From Bacillus aerolatus (GTDB lineage Bacteria; Bacillota; Bacilli; Bacillales; Domibacillaceae), in assembly GCF_009183655.1 (NCBI RefSeq), contig NZ_WEIO01000001.1:558001-622000 (forward strand): 64,000 bases of DNA, given 5' to 3'. Below the pieces are notes generated by a model that saw only the letters and a program-made list of their open reading frames with translations, did not search any database and was not told the DNA's origin. Made by a program: the position numbers and the translations under genes. Shown here piece by piece: positions 27,185 through 37,501 of the stretch (its first letter is position 1; every line of letters begins with the position of its first letter).

Positions 27185-28096
27185 ATGAAAGCCATTCTTT
27201 TTGTCGGCCACGGAAGCCGAGACCCGGAAGGAAACGAACAAATTAGGCAATTTATCGAAAAGCTAACACCGGAACTTGAACACAATATTATCTATGAAAC
27301 TTGTTTTTTAGAGTTTGAAAAGCCCGATATTGCGAAAGGCATTGAGACGTGTGTGGCGAAAGGAGCAACATCTGTTGCCCTTATTCCATTGATGCTGCTT
27401 CCGGCCGGCCATTCCAAAATCCATATTCCTCATGAAATAGACGAAGCAAAGGAGAAGTACCCGGCGGTGCAATTTACATACGGCAAGCCGATCGGTATTC
27501 ATTACGAAGCTGTTGAAATTTGTAAAAATCGGATTTTGGAAACGGGTGAGTATGAAGAGAACTCAGAGGAGAACACAGCCGTTATCCTACTTGGACGCGG
27601 CGGCAGTGATGCAGATGCCAACAGCGATTTGTTTAAAATTACCCGCCTGCTGTGGGAAAAACTGCGGGTGCCGATTATTGAAACGGCATTTATCGGTGTT
27701 ACTTCTCCAAGTTTGGAAGAAACCGTGGAAAAAGCAGTAAAGCTCGGTGCAAAGAAAGTGATTATTCTCCCTTATTTTCTATTTACAGGCATTTTAATTA
27801 AGCGGCTCGAAAAAATGACCGCGCAATTTCAGGAGGCTTATCCGGGAATCCCATTTTCACTCGCGGACTACTTTGGCTTTCACCCTAAGTTAAAAACGGT
27901 GATTAAAGACCGGGTGGAAGAAGCGCTGCAAGGCGAGGTATACATGAACTGTGACACATGCCAGTACAGGTTTGAAGCGATGGAGCATATTGATCACCAT
28001 CATCACCATGACCACGACCATGATCATCACCACGACCACCATCATGATCACAAACATAGCCATGAAGAAGAAAGCGAGGCGGCGACGGTCAAATGA
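27185..28096 (+). CDS. cbiX: Sirohydrochlorin cobaltochelatase CbiX, long form with His-rich tail
   Basis: Inserts Co2+ into sirohydrochlorin, committing to the early-cobalt (anaerobic) route. 303 residues, two CbiX halves; catalytic His in GHGSRD (~8) and in LPAGHSKIHIPHE. The tail has a CXXC pair (MNCDTCQYR, near 257) and then a stretch with about 17 His alternating with Asp up to residue ~292, as in the B. megaterium CbiX-L with its Fe-S centre and proposed cobalt store. Its stop overlaps the cbiJ start by 4 bases. Confidence 0.95.
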   Translation: MKAILFVGHGSRDPEGNEQIRQFIEKLTPELEHNIIYETCFLEFEKPDIAKGIETCVAKGATSVALIPLMLLPAGHSKIHIPHEIDEAKEKYPAVQFTYGKPIGIHYEAVEICKNRILETGEYEENSEENTAVILLGRGGSDADANSDLFKITRLLWEKLRVPIIETAFIGVTSPSLEETVEKAVKLGAKKVIILPYFLFTGILIKRLEKMTAQFQEAYPGIPFSLADYFGFHPKLKTVIKDRVEEALQGEVYMNCDTCQYRFEAMEHIDHHHHHDHDHDHHHDHHHDHKHSHEEESEAATVK

Positions 28097-28884
28097 TTTT
28101 CTTTTTAGCCGGAACGAGCGATGCGAGGGAACTGGCGGTCACACTGCAAGAAGAAGGGTATCCGCTCATTGCTTCTGTCGTGACAGAAAATGCAGTCAAT
28201 GAACTGAAAAAAGCAAATATTGACTCTTTTGCGGGACGTATGGATGCTCGGCACATGTGTGAATTTGTGACAGAAAAACAAGCGGCAGCTGTCGTCGACG
28301 CGAGTCATCCATTTGCAGAAGAAGCATCAAAAAATGCAATGGAAGCGGCGAAATTGGCTGGTGTGCCCTACATCCGCTTTGAAAGAAAAGAACAAAATTT
28401 TGAAAAATCACCGTTCATTACATACGTATCTTCATATGAAGCAGCTGCAGAAAAAGCAGCCGAAGTGAAAGGAACGGTGATGCTGACAACAGGGAGCAAA
28501 ACGCTCGCTGTGTTTACCGAAAAGTTGCTGCCGATGCCAGACATCCGTTTGATTGCCCGCATGCTTCCGAGAAAAGACAATATGGAGAAATGCGAGCAGC
28601 TCGGCTTGCCGCAAAAAAATATCGTTGCCATCCAAGGACCGTTCACGAAAGCATTTGATAAAGCACTTTACGAGCAATATGAAGTAACGTGTATGGTCAC
28701 GAAAGCAAGCGGGGAACGCGGGTCAGTCGATCAAAAAATGGAAGCGGCGAAAGAACTCGGCATTGAAACGATCGTGATTGAACGTCCAGAAATTAACTAT
28801 GAAAACCGCTGCTCAAGCTTTGATGAAGTATTAGCTCAACTAAATAAATTAGACATTCAAGGAGGAGTACGAAGTGGACTTTAA
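28093..28884 (+). CDS. cbiJ: Cobalt-precorrin-6A reductase CbiJ
   Basis: NAD(P)H-dependent reduction of the corrin macrocycle at C18-C19. 263 residues with the N-terminal nucleotide/substrate signature FLAGTSDARELA and the family's DASHPFAEEASKNA at ~61-74. Starts in the ATGA overlap with cbiX and its end overlaps cbiC by 11 bases. Confidence 0.93.
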   Translation: MIFFLAGTSDARELAVTLQEEGYPLIASVVTENAVNELKKANIDSFAGRMDARHMCEFVTEKQAAAVVDASHPFAEEASKNAMEAAKLAGVPYIRFERKEQNFEKSPFITYVSSYEAAAEKAAEVKGTVMLTTGSKTLAVFTEKLLPMPDIRLIARMLPRKDNMEKCEQLGLPQKNIVAIQGPFTKAFDKALYEQYEVTCMVTKASGERGSVDQKMEAAKELGIETIVIERPEINYENRCSSFDEVLAQLNKLDIQGGVRSGL

Positions 28885-29521
28885 AACAGAATTCAAACCG
28901 GAAACAGTTCAGCCAATGGAAATTGAAGGGCTCAGCTTTGACATTATTACAGAAGAATTTGGCCCACATACTTTGACAGAAAAAGAATACAAAGTCGTGC
29001 AGCGCGTCGTACATGCATCGGCTGATTTTGAACTCGGCAAAAGCATGCTGTTTCATCCAGATGCCATTCAATCGGGCATTCAAGCAATAAAAAATGGGGA
29101 ACGGGTCATTTGTGATGTGCAAATGGTGCAGTCGGGCGTCAGCAAGCCGCGAATCGAAAAGTTCGGCGGCAGCATCCATGTCTATATTTCTGATGACGAC
29201 GTCATGGCAGAAGCGAAAAAGTTAAATACAACGAGAGCGATCATCTCGATGCGCAAAGCAGTGAAAGAAGCTGATGGCGGCATTTATGCGATTGGCAATG
29301 CACCGACTGCTCTCTTGGAATTGATCCGTCTCGTTAAAGAAGGAATAGCGAAGCCGAGCCTTGTCATCGGCCTTCCGGTAGGTTTTGTGTCCGCCGCTGA
29401 ATCAAAAGAAGAACTGGCCAAGCTCGATATTCCTTATATTACGAACATCGGACGAAAAGGCGGAAGTACAGTGACCGTTGCCGCATTAAATGCTTTATCA
29501 CTGCTTGCGGAAAAAGAATAA
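28874..29521 (+). CDS. cbiC: Cobalt-precorrin-8 methylmutase CbiC
   Basis: Moves the methyl group from C11 to C12 to give cobyrinate. 215 residues; the catalytic His is in RVVHASADFELG (about 46-57), and IGNAPTALLELI and GLPVGFVSAAESK are conserved. GTG start 28874 within the cbiJ 3' end, with GGAGGAG upstream. Full length. Confidence 0.95.
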   Translation: MDFKTEFKPETVQPMEIEGLSFDIITEEFGPHTLTEKEYKVVQRVVHASADFELGKSMLFHPDAIQSGIQAIKNGERVICDVQMVQSGVSKPRIEKFGGSIHVYISDDDVMAEAKKLNTTRAIISMRKAVKEADGGIYAIGNAPTALLELIRLVKEGIAKPSLVIGLPVGFVSAAESKEELAKLDIPYITNIGRKGGSTVTVAALNALSLLAEKE

Positions 29522-29523
29522 CG

Positions 29524-30627
29524 ATGGCAGCGCAGGAAAAGAAAGAAGAAAAGCCGCTTAGAAAAGGCTACACAACCGGTGCCTGCGCCACGGCTGCTGT
29601 CCAGGCAGCGCTGACTTCGTTGTTATCAGGAGAAAAGCAAGAAACCGCCACGATTTACCTTCCGGCGAAAGTGTTTGCCACGTTCACGGTCGAGCAATGT
29701 GAAGTGTATGAAGGGCGGGCGGTTGCAGCTATTAAAAAAGATGCCGGGGATGACCCGGACGTCACACACGGGGCGATCATTTACGCAGAAGTCATATTAA
29801 CAAAAGAGCCCGGCATTGAACTTGATGGCGGAGAAGGTGTCGGCCGGGCCACTAAACCCGGTCTCGCCGTTGAAGTCGGACAAGCAGCCATCAATCCGGT
29901 GCCGCGAAAAATGATTTTGTCAGAAGCAGAAAAAATATTAACGGACTTCCAGTGCCAAAAAGGTGTAAAAATTATTATTTCTGTTCCCGGCGGGGAAGAA
30001 ATGGCAAAAAAAACGCTCAATGGGCGCCTCGGCATCTTGGGGGGCATTTCTATTTTAGGCACACGTGGGATCGTGATGCCGTTTTCTACAGCTGCCTATA
30101 AAGCGAGTATTATTCAAGCCATTCATGTTGCACGCGCAGGGGGATGTGACCATGTGGCCGTGACAACCGGCGGGCGAAGCGAAAAGTATGCGATGAAACA
30201 GCTCCCTCATTTAAAAGAAGAAGCGTTCATTGAAATGGGAGACTTTATTGGTTTTACGCTCAAACATTGCAAACGGCTCGGCATTAAAAAAGTGTCGATG
30301 GTCGGTATGATGGGCAAATTTTCTAAAGTGGCCCAGGGAGTCATGATGGTTCATTCGAAAAGTGCGCCGGTTGACTTTAACTTTTTAGCCGAAACAGCGA
30401 GACTGGCGGGCGCTTCTCCGGAGGAAGTGGAAGAAGTAAAAGGAGCGAATACGGCTTCCCACGCGGGTGAAATGATGGCAGCGGCCGGGCATCAGCAGTT
30501 TTTTGATATCCTTTGCGGCAGTTGCTGTGAACATGCCATCAAAGAAGTGGACGGCGGGTTAGAAGTGGACACGACGTTATATACGTTCAAAGGGGAATGT
30601 TTAGGAAAGGCGGAGCGTCATGGATAA
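29524..30627 (+). CDS. cbiD: Cobalt-precorrin-5B C1-methyltransferase CbiD
   Basis: SAM-dependent methylation at C1, unique to the anaerobic route. 367 residues opening with the diagnostic [14 protein letters not shown] (about 12-25) and ending KGECLGKA. Two bases separate it from cbiC; it overlaps cbiET by 8. Its presence with cbiG confirms the oxygen-independent pathway. Confidence 0.95.
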   Translation: MAAQEKKEEKPLRKGYTTGACATAAVQAALTSLLSGEKQETATIYLPAKVFATFTVEQCEVYEGRAVAAIKKDAGDDPDVTHGAIIYAEVILTKEPGIELDGGEGVGRATKPGLAVEVGQAAINPVPRKMILSEAEKILTDFQCQKGVKIIISVPGGEEMAKKTLNGRLGILGGISILGTRGIVMPFSTAAYKASIIQAIHVARAGGCDHVAVTTGGRSEKYAMKQLPHLKEEAFIEMGDFIGFTLKHCKRLGIKKVSMVGMMGKFSKVAQGVMMVHSKSAPVDFNFLAETARLAGASPEEVEEVKGANTASHAGEMMAAAGHQQFFDILCGSCCEHAIKEVDGGLEVDTTLYTFKGECLGKAERHG

Positions 30628-31834
30628 ACGAATGAAAATCATCGGAATCGGTGATGAAGGCAGAACGGGGCTGCTTCCTTTATATGAAAAATGGATAAAT
30701 GAAGCCGAATTGTTAGTTGGAGGAGAAAGACAATTGTCATTTTTTCCGGATTATCAGGGAGAAACAATGATGGTAAAAGGGAACTTGAAAGAGTTAAAAG
30801 AGAAACTTCAAAGCAGCGATTTACAAACGGTTGTCCTCGCATCGGGAGATCCGCTGTTTTACGGGGTAGGCGGTTACTTATCGAAAGGAATAGCAGCGGA
30901 TATTTATCCACAGCCGAGTTCTGTTCAGCTCGCCTTTGCGAGAATGGGAGAAAGCTGGCACGATGCGGCAGTCATCAGCCTGCACGGACGAAAAATAACC
31001 GGTCTTGCCCAGCGGATAGATGGCAAAGCGAAGGTTGCTATTTTAACAGATGAGGTAAACTCGCCTAATGCGATCGCCCGTTATATGGAGGGTTTTCAGA
31101 TGAACGAGTACGAGGCATTTATTGCTGAAAATCTCGGCGGTGAAAGCGAACGATGCCGGTGGATGCCTTTAGAGGAAATGAAAACGGCTGAATTCTCGCC
31201 ATTAAATGTCGTCCTTTTGAAAGCGAAGGAAAAATCAAAAGCATGGCCGCTCGGCATATCAGATAACGAATTTGTACAGCGAAAACCGGATAAAGGGCTG
31301 CTCACTAAAAAAGAAATTCGTGTGCTCACAATCGGCCAAATGAATCTTCACAAAGACAGCGTCGTCTGGGACATCGGTACGTGTACCGGCTCAGTCGCTA
31401 TCGAAGCAGCAAAAATCGCGGTGGACGGCGCTGTGTATGCTGTCGAAAAAAATGAAGCTGATCTTGAAAATGCAAAAGAAAACTTTGTGAAGTTTCGGAC
31501 GGATGTAACAGCCGTGCATGGCAAAGCGCCGGACGGACTGGCTGATTTTCCTAACCCCGATGCCGTTTTCATTGGCGGCACGGCTGGAAACATTGAAGGA
31601 ATCTTCGACGAATGCTGCAGCCGGCTGAATGACGGCGGCACGATCGTGATGAACGTGGTAACGATTGAAAATTTATATGAAGCTCAGCAGGCGCTCAAAC
31701 AGCGGGGGTTTCAAGTAGACTTGACACTCGCTCAAGTAGCAAGAAGCAAACCAATTTTACATTTGACGAGAATGGAAGGATTAAACCCCGTTTATATTAT
31801 TACAGCTAAAAGGGCGGAAGGAGAAAGATCATGA
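30620..31834 (+). CDS. cbiET: CbiET, fused C5- and C15-methyltransferase/decarboxylase
   Basis: 404 residues. The N-terminal CbiE half (about 1-205, tetrapyrrole methylase, [13 protein letters not shown] and [12 protein letters not shown]) methylates C5; the C-terminal CbiT half (about 210-404, class I SAM fold with [16 protein letters not shown]) methylates C15 and decarboxylates C12. Same fusion as CobL and B. megaterium CbiET. Overlaps both neighbours. Confidence 0.95.
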   Translation: MDKRMKIIGIGDEGRTGLLPLYEKWINEAELLVGGERQLSFFPDYQGETMMVKGNLKELKEKLQSSDLQTVVLASGDPLFYGVGGYLSKGIAADIYPQPSSVQLAFARMGESWHDAAVISLHGRKITGLAQRIDGKAKVAILTDEVNSPNAIARYMEGFQMNEYEAFIAENLGGESERCRWMPLEEMKTAEFSPLNVVLLKAKEKSKAWPLGISDNEFVQRKPDKGLLTKKEIRVLTIGQMNLHKDSVVWDIGTCTGSVAIEAAKIAVDGAVYAVEKNEADLENAKENFVKFRTDVTAVHGKAPDGLADFPNPDAVFIGGTAGNIEGIFDECCSRLNDGGTIVMNVVTIENLYEAQQALKQRGFQVDLTLAQVARSKPILHLTRMEGLNPVYIITAKRAEGERS

Positions 31835-32532
31835 CAGGCACATTATACGGAGTAGGAGCCGGACCAGGCGACCCGGAATTAATTACAGTGAAAGCGTTTC
31901 GTGCACTGCAAGATGCACCGGTTATCGCGTATCCGAAAAAACGAAAAGGAAGCAAAAGCTACGCTAGAAAGATTATTGACGCCTATGTAGACCCATCAGA
32001 AAAAGACATGCTCGGCCTCGTCTTTCCAATGACGAAAGATCCGGCGATTTTAGAACGGGAATGGAACGCGACGGCAGAAGCAGTTTGGGAAAAGCTTCAG
32101 GAAGGAAAAGACGTCGCTTTTATTACAGAAGGCGATCCACTCTTATACAGCACTTTTATACATATGATGAACGTCATGAAAGACAAATATGGAGAAGTGG
32201 ACATGAAAGTGATCCCCGGTATTTCTTCCATTAACGGGGCAGCGGCACGACTCTCTCTCCCGCTTGCAGAAGGAGATGACATAGTCGCAATCGTTCCGGC
32301 AAGAGATGACTATGAAGCAATGAAAAAAGCAATTGAAGAACATGATTGCGTTATTTTTATCAAAGTGGCAAAAGTCATTGACTTAATGCTTCGCATTTTG
32401 AAAGAGCTCGATTTAACAAATAAAGCAACGGTCGTTTCGAAAGTAACATCGGAAGAAGAAGTTGTGTGGAACATGGAAGAGCTGGAAGGAGCAGAACCGG
32501 AATATTTAACGTTAATGGTGGTGAGAAAATGA
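31831..32532 (+). CDS. cbiL: Cobalt-factor II C20-methyltransferase CbiL
   Basis: Methylates C20 of cobalt-sirohydrochlorin (cobalt-factor II). 233 residues with [13 protein letters not shown] (7-19) and [10 protein letters not shown] at the SAM site. ATGA overlap with cbiET upstream and with cbiF downstream, so translation is coupled. Confidence 0.94.
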   Translation: MTGTLYGVGAGPGDPELITVKAFRALQDAPVIAYPKKRKGSKSYARKIIDAYVDPSEKDMLGLVFPMTKDPAILEREWNATAEAVWEKLQEGKDVAFITEGDPLLYSTFIHMMNVMKDKYGEVDMKVIPGISSINGAAARLSLPLAEGDDIVAIVPARDDYEAMKKAIEEHDCVIFIKVAKVIDLMLRILKELDLTNKATVVSKVTSEEEVVWNMEELEGAEPEYLTLMVVRK

Positions 32533-33302
32533 AGCTGTCTATCGTTGGGGCAGGCCCTGGAGCTGCCGATTTAATTACGGTGAGAGGTCTGCGTCTCATT
32601 AAAGAAGCAGATGTTATTTTATATGCGGATTCACTCGTCAATGAAGAAATTTTCCAAGAAGCGAAACCAGAAGCGGAAGTGTTAAAAACAGCCGGCATGC
32701 ATTTAGAAGAAATGGTTGAAATAATGATCAATCGACTGAAAGCAGGAAAGAAAGTCGTTCGGCTCCATACAGGCGATCCCGCCGTTTACGGAGCGATCAT
32801 GGAGCAAATGGCGCTGTTAAAAGAAGCGGGCGTCGAAATCGATATCGTTCCGGGTGTGAGCTCCGTCTTTGCTGCGGCAGCAAGAGCAGAAGCTGAATTA
32901 ACGATTCCGGATTTAACGCAGACAGTCATTTTAACGAGAGCAGAAGGGCGCACACCAGTTCCTGAACGTGAAAGATTAGCGGAGCTGGCGAAACATCATT
33001 GTACGATCGCTTTTTTCCTCAGTGCGACATTGACGAAAAAGGTCATGAAAGAATTAATGGAATCCGGCTGGTCTCCTGACACACCAATAGCTGTCGTTTA
33101 TAAAGCAACATGGCCGGATGAAAAGATTGTCCGAACGACTGTCGCCAATCTCGATGAAGATATGCGCAAAAACGGAATCCGGAAACAAGCGATGATTTTA
33201 GCCGGCTGGGCGCTCGATCCGAACATTCATCAAAAAGACTTCCGCTCTAAATTGTACGATAAAGAATTTACTCACGGTTACCGCCGGGGGGTGAAAGCGT
33301 GA
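32529..33302 (+). CDS. cbiF: Cobalt-precorrin-4 C11-methyltransferase CbiF
   Basis: Methylates C11. From ATG 32529, which overlaps the cbiL stop (ATGA), the product has 257 residues: GAGPGAADLITVRG at 6-19, TGDPAVYGAIMEQM, and the conserved VVYKATWPDE near the end. A longer frame starting at 32466 lies inside cbiL and is rejected. GTGA overlap with cbiG. Confidence 0.95.
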   Translation: MKLSIVGAGPGAADLITVRGLRLIKEADVILYADSLVNEEIFQEAKPEAEVLKTAGMHLEEMVEIMINRLKAGKKVVRLHTGDPAVYGAIMEQMALLKEAGVEIDIVPGVSSVFAAAARAEAELTIPDLTQTVILTRAEGRTPVPERERLAELAKHHCTIAFFLSATLTKKVMKELMESGWSPDTPIAVVYKATWPDEKIVRTTVANLDEDMRKNGIRKQAMILAGWALDPNIHQKDFRSKLYDKEFTHGYRRGVKA

Positions 33303-34426
33303 CCTTAACAGCAGAAGAAAAGGTGCTGCCGGAAATCATAGCAAAAGGCGATTACGCTGTCGTTGCGATTACGAAACACGGCACGCAGCTTGCCAGGAAA
33401 ATTGCTTCTCTGTTTCACGGCAGCGATCTTTACTATATGAAAAAATTTGAACAAGGTGATGAAAGCGAACGGGGGATCACGTTATTTGAAGGGTCGGTCC
33501 GTTTGCTTCTGCCGGATCTTTTTGCCAAATATAAAGGGCTGATTCTGATCATTTCACTCGGTGCCGTCGTCCGCATGATTGCGCCGATTTTAAAAGATAA
33601 GAAAACCGATCCGGGAGTCGTCGTCGTTGACGATAAAGGCGAACATGTTATCAGTGTACTCTCCGGTCACATTGGCGGGGCGAATGAACTGGCGCGTGAA
33701 GTAGCTGCACTATTAGGTGCGTATCCGGTCGTTACGACGGCTTCTGATGTGCAAAAGACGATACCAGTCGATTTATTTGGCCGCCGTTTTGGCTGGGTGT
33801 GGGAATCGGATGAAAAGCTGACGCCGGTCAGTGCCTCTGTCGTGAATGAAGAAAAGGTAGCGGTTGTCCAAGAATCGGGAGAAAAAGACTGGTGGATGTA
33901 TGATACACCAATACCGGACACGATTCATTTGTATTCATCGATAAAAGAAGCATTGGCCGAAAAGCCGGCTGCTGCTCTTGTCGTCACACACCGGCAGCTT
34001 GAAAGGGAAGAAGAAGATATTTTATTAAACGGCGTCCTTTTCCGGCCGAAAGTGCTCGTGCTCGGTATCGGCTGTAACCGCGGCACGTCCGCTGAAGAAA
34101 TTGAGCAAGTCATCACTGACACGCTGGACGGGCTGAAAGTAAGCATAAAAAGCGTAAAAACAGTCGCTACGATTGATTTGAAAAAAGACGAAGCGGGGCT
34201 GTTGGAAGTAGTAAAGAAATACCAATGGGAATTTGTCCATTATCCTCCCGAAGAGCTAAATAAAAAGAAGATCGCCCAGCCATCAGAAACGGTGTATAAA
34301 TTTACGGGGGCATATGGCGTTAGTGAACCGGCCGCGATGCTGTCGAGCGGGAACGATGACTTGCTGCTGGCGAAGAAAAAATCAGGAAATGTGACGATCT
34401 CCGTTGGGCTGATTACTTATGGGTAA
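33299..34426 (+). CDS. cbiG: Cobalt-precorrin-5A hydrolase CbiG
   Basis: Opens the delta-lactone of cobalt-precorrin-5A with loss of acetaldehyde. 375 residues: N-terminal domain with GAVVRMIAP and LSGHIGGANELA (about 82-130), then a central part and the C-terminal domain starting VLGIGCNRGTSAEEI (~255). GTG start overlapping the cbiF TGA. Confidence 0.94.
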   Translation: MTLTAEEKVLPEIIAKGDYAVVAITKHGTQLARKIASLFHGSDLYYMKKFEQGDESERGITLFEGSVRLLLPDLFAKYKGLILIISLGAVVRMIAPILKDKKTDPGVVVVDDKGEHVISVLSGHIGGANELAREVAALLGAYPVVTTASDVQKTIPVDLFGRRFGWVWESDEKLTPVSASVVNEEKVAVVQESGEKDWWMYDTPIPDTIHLYSSIKEALAEKPAAALVVTHRQLEREEEDILLNGVLFRPKVLVLGIGCNRGTSAEEIEQVITDTLDGLKVSIKSVKTVATIDLKKDEAGLLEVVKKYQWEFVHYPPEELNKKKIAQPSETVYKFTGAYGVSEPAAMLSSGNDDLLLAKKKSGNVTISVGLITYG

Positions 34427-34438
34427 GGAGGGGGAAAA

Positions 34439-35854
34439 ATGAGCCAAAGAAGAATTATGATTGCCGGCACAGGCAGCGGAGCAGGCAAAACAACGGTGAC
34501 GCTCGGCTTAATGGCGGCGTTCACTGCACGTGGCCGCTCTGTACAAGGCTTTAAGTGCGGACCAGATTATATTGATCCGGCGTACCATACAGCTGTCACT
34601 GGCAGGCCATCCCGCAACCTGGACAGCTGGATGATGGACAGGCAGATCGTCAAAGACATTTATGCACGAGGAGCAGAGGAAGCTGATCTATCCATTTTAG
34701 AAGGCGTGATGGGCTATTTCGATGGCAAAGACCCGTTGAAAAATGACGGTAGCTCAGCAGACTTAAGTACACTCCTCCATTGTCCGGTTTTGTTAGTCGT
34801 CAACTGTGCAAGCATGGCAAGAAGTGCGGCAGCGATCGTAAAAGGGTTTCAAGCAATGGACCCTTCCGGCAAAATTGTGGGCGTCATAGCAAACAGAGTC
34901 GGCAGTGAAAGTCACTATCATATCGTCAAAGCGGCCATTGAGCAAGAATGCAGAATCCCGGTTGTCGGATATTTAAAGAAAGAATCAGCGATTGCCATCC
35001 CTGAACGCCACCTCGGCCTCGTGCCGTCCGTGGAAAGAGGAGAGCTGGCTGGCTTTTTTCATCAGCTCGGCGATCTCGTTTCCGCTACTTTAGATTTAGA
35101 AGCCATTTGGAATATGGCCGAAGCACCTATCGTAGAAAAAAGTGAGCACTCCATTTTTAAACAGAAAAAAGCCGCAACAGTGAAAATAGCTGTCGCAAAA
35201 GATGCGGCATTTAACTTTTACTACAAGGAAAATTTGGAGCTGCTAGAAGCAAACGGCGCCGAGCTGTTATTTTTTTCGCCGCTTTCAAACGAATCCATCC
35301 CAAAAGAGGCAGACGGATTATATATCGGCGGCGGTTTCCCCGAAGAATTTGCAGCGAGGCTGGCTGAGAATACTGGAGCAAAATCCTCTATCCGAGAAGC
35401 CATTACAAATGGCATGCCGACATTTGCTGAATGCGGCGGCTTTATGTATTTAACAAATTCGATTGAAGATACAGAAGGCCACATTTACCCGATGACTGGG
35501 GTCATTTCCGGTAAAGTGACCATGCAGAAAAAGCTGGCGGCTCTCGGCTACCGCGAATTAACGGGATTGCAGCCCAACTTTCTTTTACCTGCCGGAGAAA
35601 AAGCGCGCGGACATGAATTTCATTATTCTTCGTTCAGTACAGATGAGTCATTTCCGGCTGCCTGGCAGTCTGCAGGGAGAAGGGGAACGAAACAAGAAGG
35701 CTGTCTAATAGAAAATGTAGTGGCCGGTTACTCACATGTTCATTTTGCTTCTTCACCAGAGATGGCTGGCCGTTTCGTTCAAGCTTGTGAAGACTATCGA
35801 GCAAAACAACGATTAAAGAGGAATGAACATTATGCTTTATCCGGCGATGCTTAA
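34439..35854 (+). CDS. cbiA: Cobyrinate a,c-diamide synthase CbiA
   Basis: ATP- and glutamine-dependent amidation of the a and c side chains. 471 residues: P-loop AGTGSGAGKTTVT (8-20) of the dethiobiotin-synthetase-like half, and a class I glutaminase half with nucleophile Cys in FAECGGFMYL (~336) and the His in the HVHFASSP tail. ATG 34439 with AAGGAGGGGG. Its 3' end overlaps sirC by 23 bases. Later enzymes (CbiP, CobD, CbiB, CobU, CobS, BtuR) are not in the window. Confidence 0.95.
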   Translation: MSQRRIMIAGTGSGAGKTTVTLGLMAAFTARGRSVQGFKCGPDYIDPAYHTAVTGRPSRNLDSWMMDRQIVKDIYARGAEEADLSILEGVMGYFDGKDPLKNDGSSADLSTLLHCPVLLVVNCASMARSAAAIVKGFQAMDPSGKIVGVIANRVGSESHYHIVKAAIEQECRIPVVGYLKKESAIAIPERHLGLVPSVERGELAGFFHQLGDLVSATLDLEAIWNMAEAPIVEKSEHSIFKQKKAATVKIAVAKDAAFNFYYKENLELLEANGAELLFFSPLSNESIPKEADGLYIGGGFPEEFAARLAENTGAKSSIREAITNGMPTFAECGGFMYLTNSIEDTEGHIYPMTGVISGKVTMQKKLAALGYRELTGLQPNFLLPAGEKARGHEFHYSSFSTDESFPAAWQSAGRRGTKQEGCLIENVVAGYSHVHFASSPEMAGRFVQACEDYRAKQRLKRNEHYALSGDA

Positions 35855-36470
35855 TCTTGCAGGAAAAAAAGCAGTAGTTATCGGAGGAGGCCCTGTTGCG
35901 GCGAGAAAAACAGCGTCGTTAATAGAAGCTTCGGCCGTTGTCGAAGTGGTCAGCCCGGACATTTCAAAGCCAATGAACGAGCTGCTTTGCCGTCATCAAG
36001 TAAAGTGGATCCAAAAAAAGTTTTCACCGGCTGATCTGGCCGATGCTTTTATCATTATTGCAGCAACAAATGATCGGGCGGTAAATGAACGCATTAAACA
36101 AACTGCTTCCCCGCATCAGCTCGTCAATATTGTGGATGACCCGGAAGGCAGCACCTTTATCGTTCCCGCTTCATTCAAGCGGGGCAAACTTTGTATGGCA
36201 GTGAGCACGAGCGGCGCCAGTCCGAGTTTAAGCAAAAACATTGTTCGGGATTTACAGCAGCAGTTTGATGACCAGTATGTATCTTATTTAGAGTTTTTGG
36301 ACGAGTGCCGGGCTGTCGTTAAACAATCGTTTTCCGATCCCTCTGCAAGGCAAAAGATTTTAAGAGAGCTTGCTAGTTCTACATTTGAAGAAAAAGTGAG
36401 AGCCGTCTCTGAAAGCGAAAGAAAGCGGCTGTTTACAAATACATTAAGAGATTGGAGGGAAAAAAGATGA
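35832..36470 (+). CDS. sirC: Precorrin-2 dehydrogenase (SirC/Met8-like)
   Basis: NAD-dependent oxidation of precorrin-2 to sirohydrochlorin, the substrate of CbiX. 212 residues: Rossmann GGGPVAARKT (19-28), DDPEGSTFIVPASFKRG (about 98-114), and the STSGASPSLSKNIR-like segment. ATG 35832 is chosen as the GAGG site is ~11 nt away and only 2 nt from ATG 35823. Same job as the N-terminal part of CysG. Confidence 0.9.
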   Translation: MLYPAMLNLAGKKAVVIGGGPVAARKTASLIEASAVVEVVSPDISKPMNELLCRHQVKWIQKKFSPADLADAFIIIAATNDRAVNERIKQTASPHQLVNIVDDPEGSTFIVPASFKRGKLCMAVSTSGASPSLSKNIVRDLQQQFDDQYVSYLEFLDECRAVVKQSFSDPSARQKILRELASSTFEEKVRAVSESERKRLFTNTLRDWREKR

Positions 36471-37255
36471 CGAAAGGAAAAGTATTTTTAGTTGGCGCAG
36501 GTCCGGGAGACCCTAAGCTAATTACAGTTAAGGGAATGGAGTGCATTCAACAAGCAGATGTGATTGCCTATGATCGGCTCGTTAATAAAGAATTACTTAC
36601 ATATGCAAAACAAGGCGCTGAACTTATTTTTTGCGGCAAGCTTCCAGGCAGGCATGCACTCATTCAAGAACAAATCAACCGGCTTTTAGTAGAAAAAGCA
36701 GAACAAGGGTTGATAGTTACCCGTTTAAAAGGCGGAGACCCGTGCGTGTTTGGCCGGGGTGGGGAAGAAGCTGAAGAATTAGCTAAAAAAAATATCGCGT
36801 TTGAAATTATCCCAGGTATTACTGCAGGGATTGCTGCACCTGCCTATGCGGGGATTCCAGTCACCCACCGTGATCATGCATCAAGCTTTGCTATCGTCAC
36901 TGCTCATGGCCGGGAACAAAAAGGTGAGGACCACATTAATTGGCAGGCGCTCGCTCAAGGTATTGATACGATCGCTTTTTATATGGGTGTCGGCAATTTA
37001 AATCATATATGTGATCAACTGATCCGCCACGGCAAAAAACCTTCCACTCCAGCAGCCATTATCGAATGGGGAACGACAGCACAGCAACGCACGATTACCG
37101 GAGAGCTTTCGACTATAGAACAAAAAGCGAAAGAACATCAAATCACAAATCCGGCCATTGTACTTGTTGGAGATGTTGTTCAGCTTAGAGAAAAAATCAA
37201 TTGGTTTGATAATCATTCTTATGAAATGCTAAACGAGCATTCATTGATTAAATAA
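36467..37255 (+). CDS. cobA: Uroporphyrinogen-III C-methyltransferase (SUMT)
   Basis: Adds methyl groups at C2 and C7 of uroporphyrinogen III, the entry step shared by B12 and siroheme. 262 residues from ATG 36467 (overlapping the sirC TGA, GGAGGG upstream): [15 protein letters not shown] (8-22), LKGGDPCVFGRGGEEA and PGITAGIAAPAYAGIPVTHRD. It closes the operon, so the operon contains everything from uroporphyrinogen III to cobyrinate diamide. Confidence 0.95.
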   Translation: MTKGKVFLVGAGPGDPKLITVKGMECIQQADVIAYDRLVNKELLTYAKQGAELIFCGKLPGRHALIQEQINRLLVEKAEQGLIVTRLKGGDPCVFGRGGEEAEELAKKNIAFEIIPGITAGIAAPAYAGIPVTHRDHASSFAIVTAHGREQKGEDHINWQALAQGIDTIAFYMGVGNLNHICDQLIRHGKKPSTPAAIIEWGTTAQQRTITGELSTIEQKAKEHQITNPAIVLVGDVVQLREKINWFDNHSYEMLNEHSLIK

Positions 37256-37325
37256 GGTTCTATATGTGTAACAAAATAGATTAGCTATGAAAGATAATAA
37301 ATAAAAATAGTAAGAAGTTCACGAA

Positions 37326-37361
37326 GCGCATGTTTCCTCATTAGAAGACATGCGTTTTTTA
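37326..37361 (+). terminator. Terminator of the cob operon
   Basis: CGCATGT (37327-37333) pairs with ACATGCG (37348-37354), followed by six T. Confidence 0.8.
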
Positions 37362-37428
37362 TAGGAGTAAAATACTGTTTATTATGTGAAAAGGTACCAA
37401 TTTAAAAAGGAACTTGATATTATAAAGA

Positions 37429-37488
37429 GAGTGCACCTTCTTTTTTGAAGATTGGGAAATATATATATAATCATGCACTCATTTTTTA
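37429..37488 (+). promoter_or_regulatory. Inverted repeat in the leader of the YiaA-like gene
   Basis: GAGTGCA (37429-37435) and TGCACTC (37474-37480), followed by ATTTTTTA just before the SD. A small CTTC/GAAG hairpin is inside the loop. It could act as a terminator or hide the ribosome site; weak evidence. Confidence 0.35.
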
Positions 37489-37501
37489 GGGGGTCATAAG
37501 C

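Noticed and set aside
32466-32528. Upstream extension of cbiF
   Set aside because: Lies inside cbiL; the ATGA overlap at 32529 and the family N-terminus favour the shorter start.
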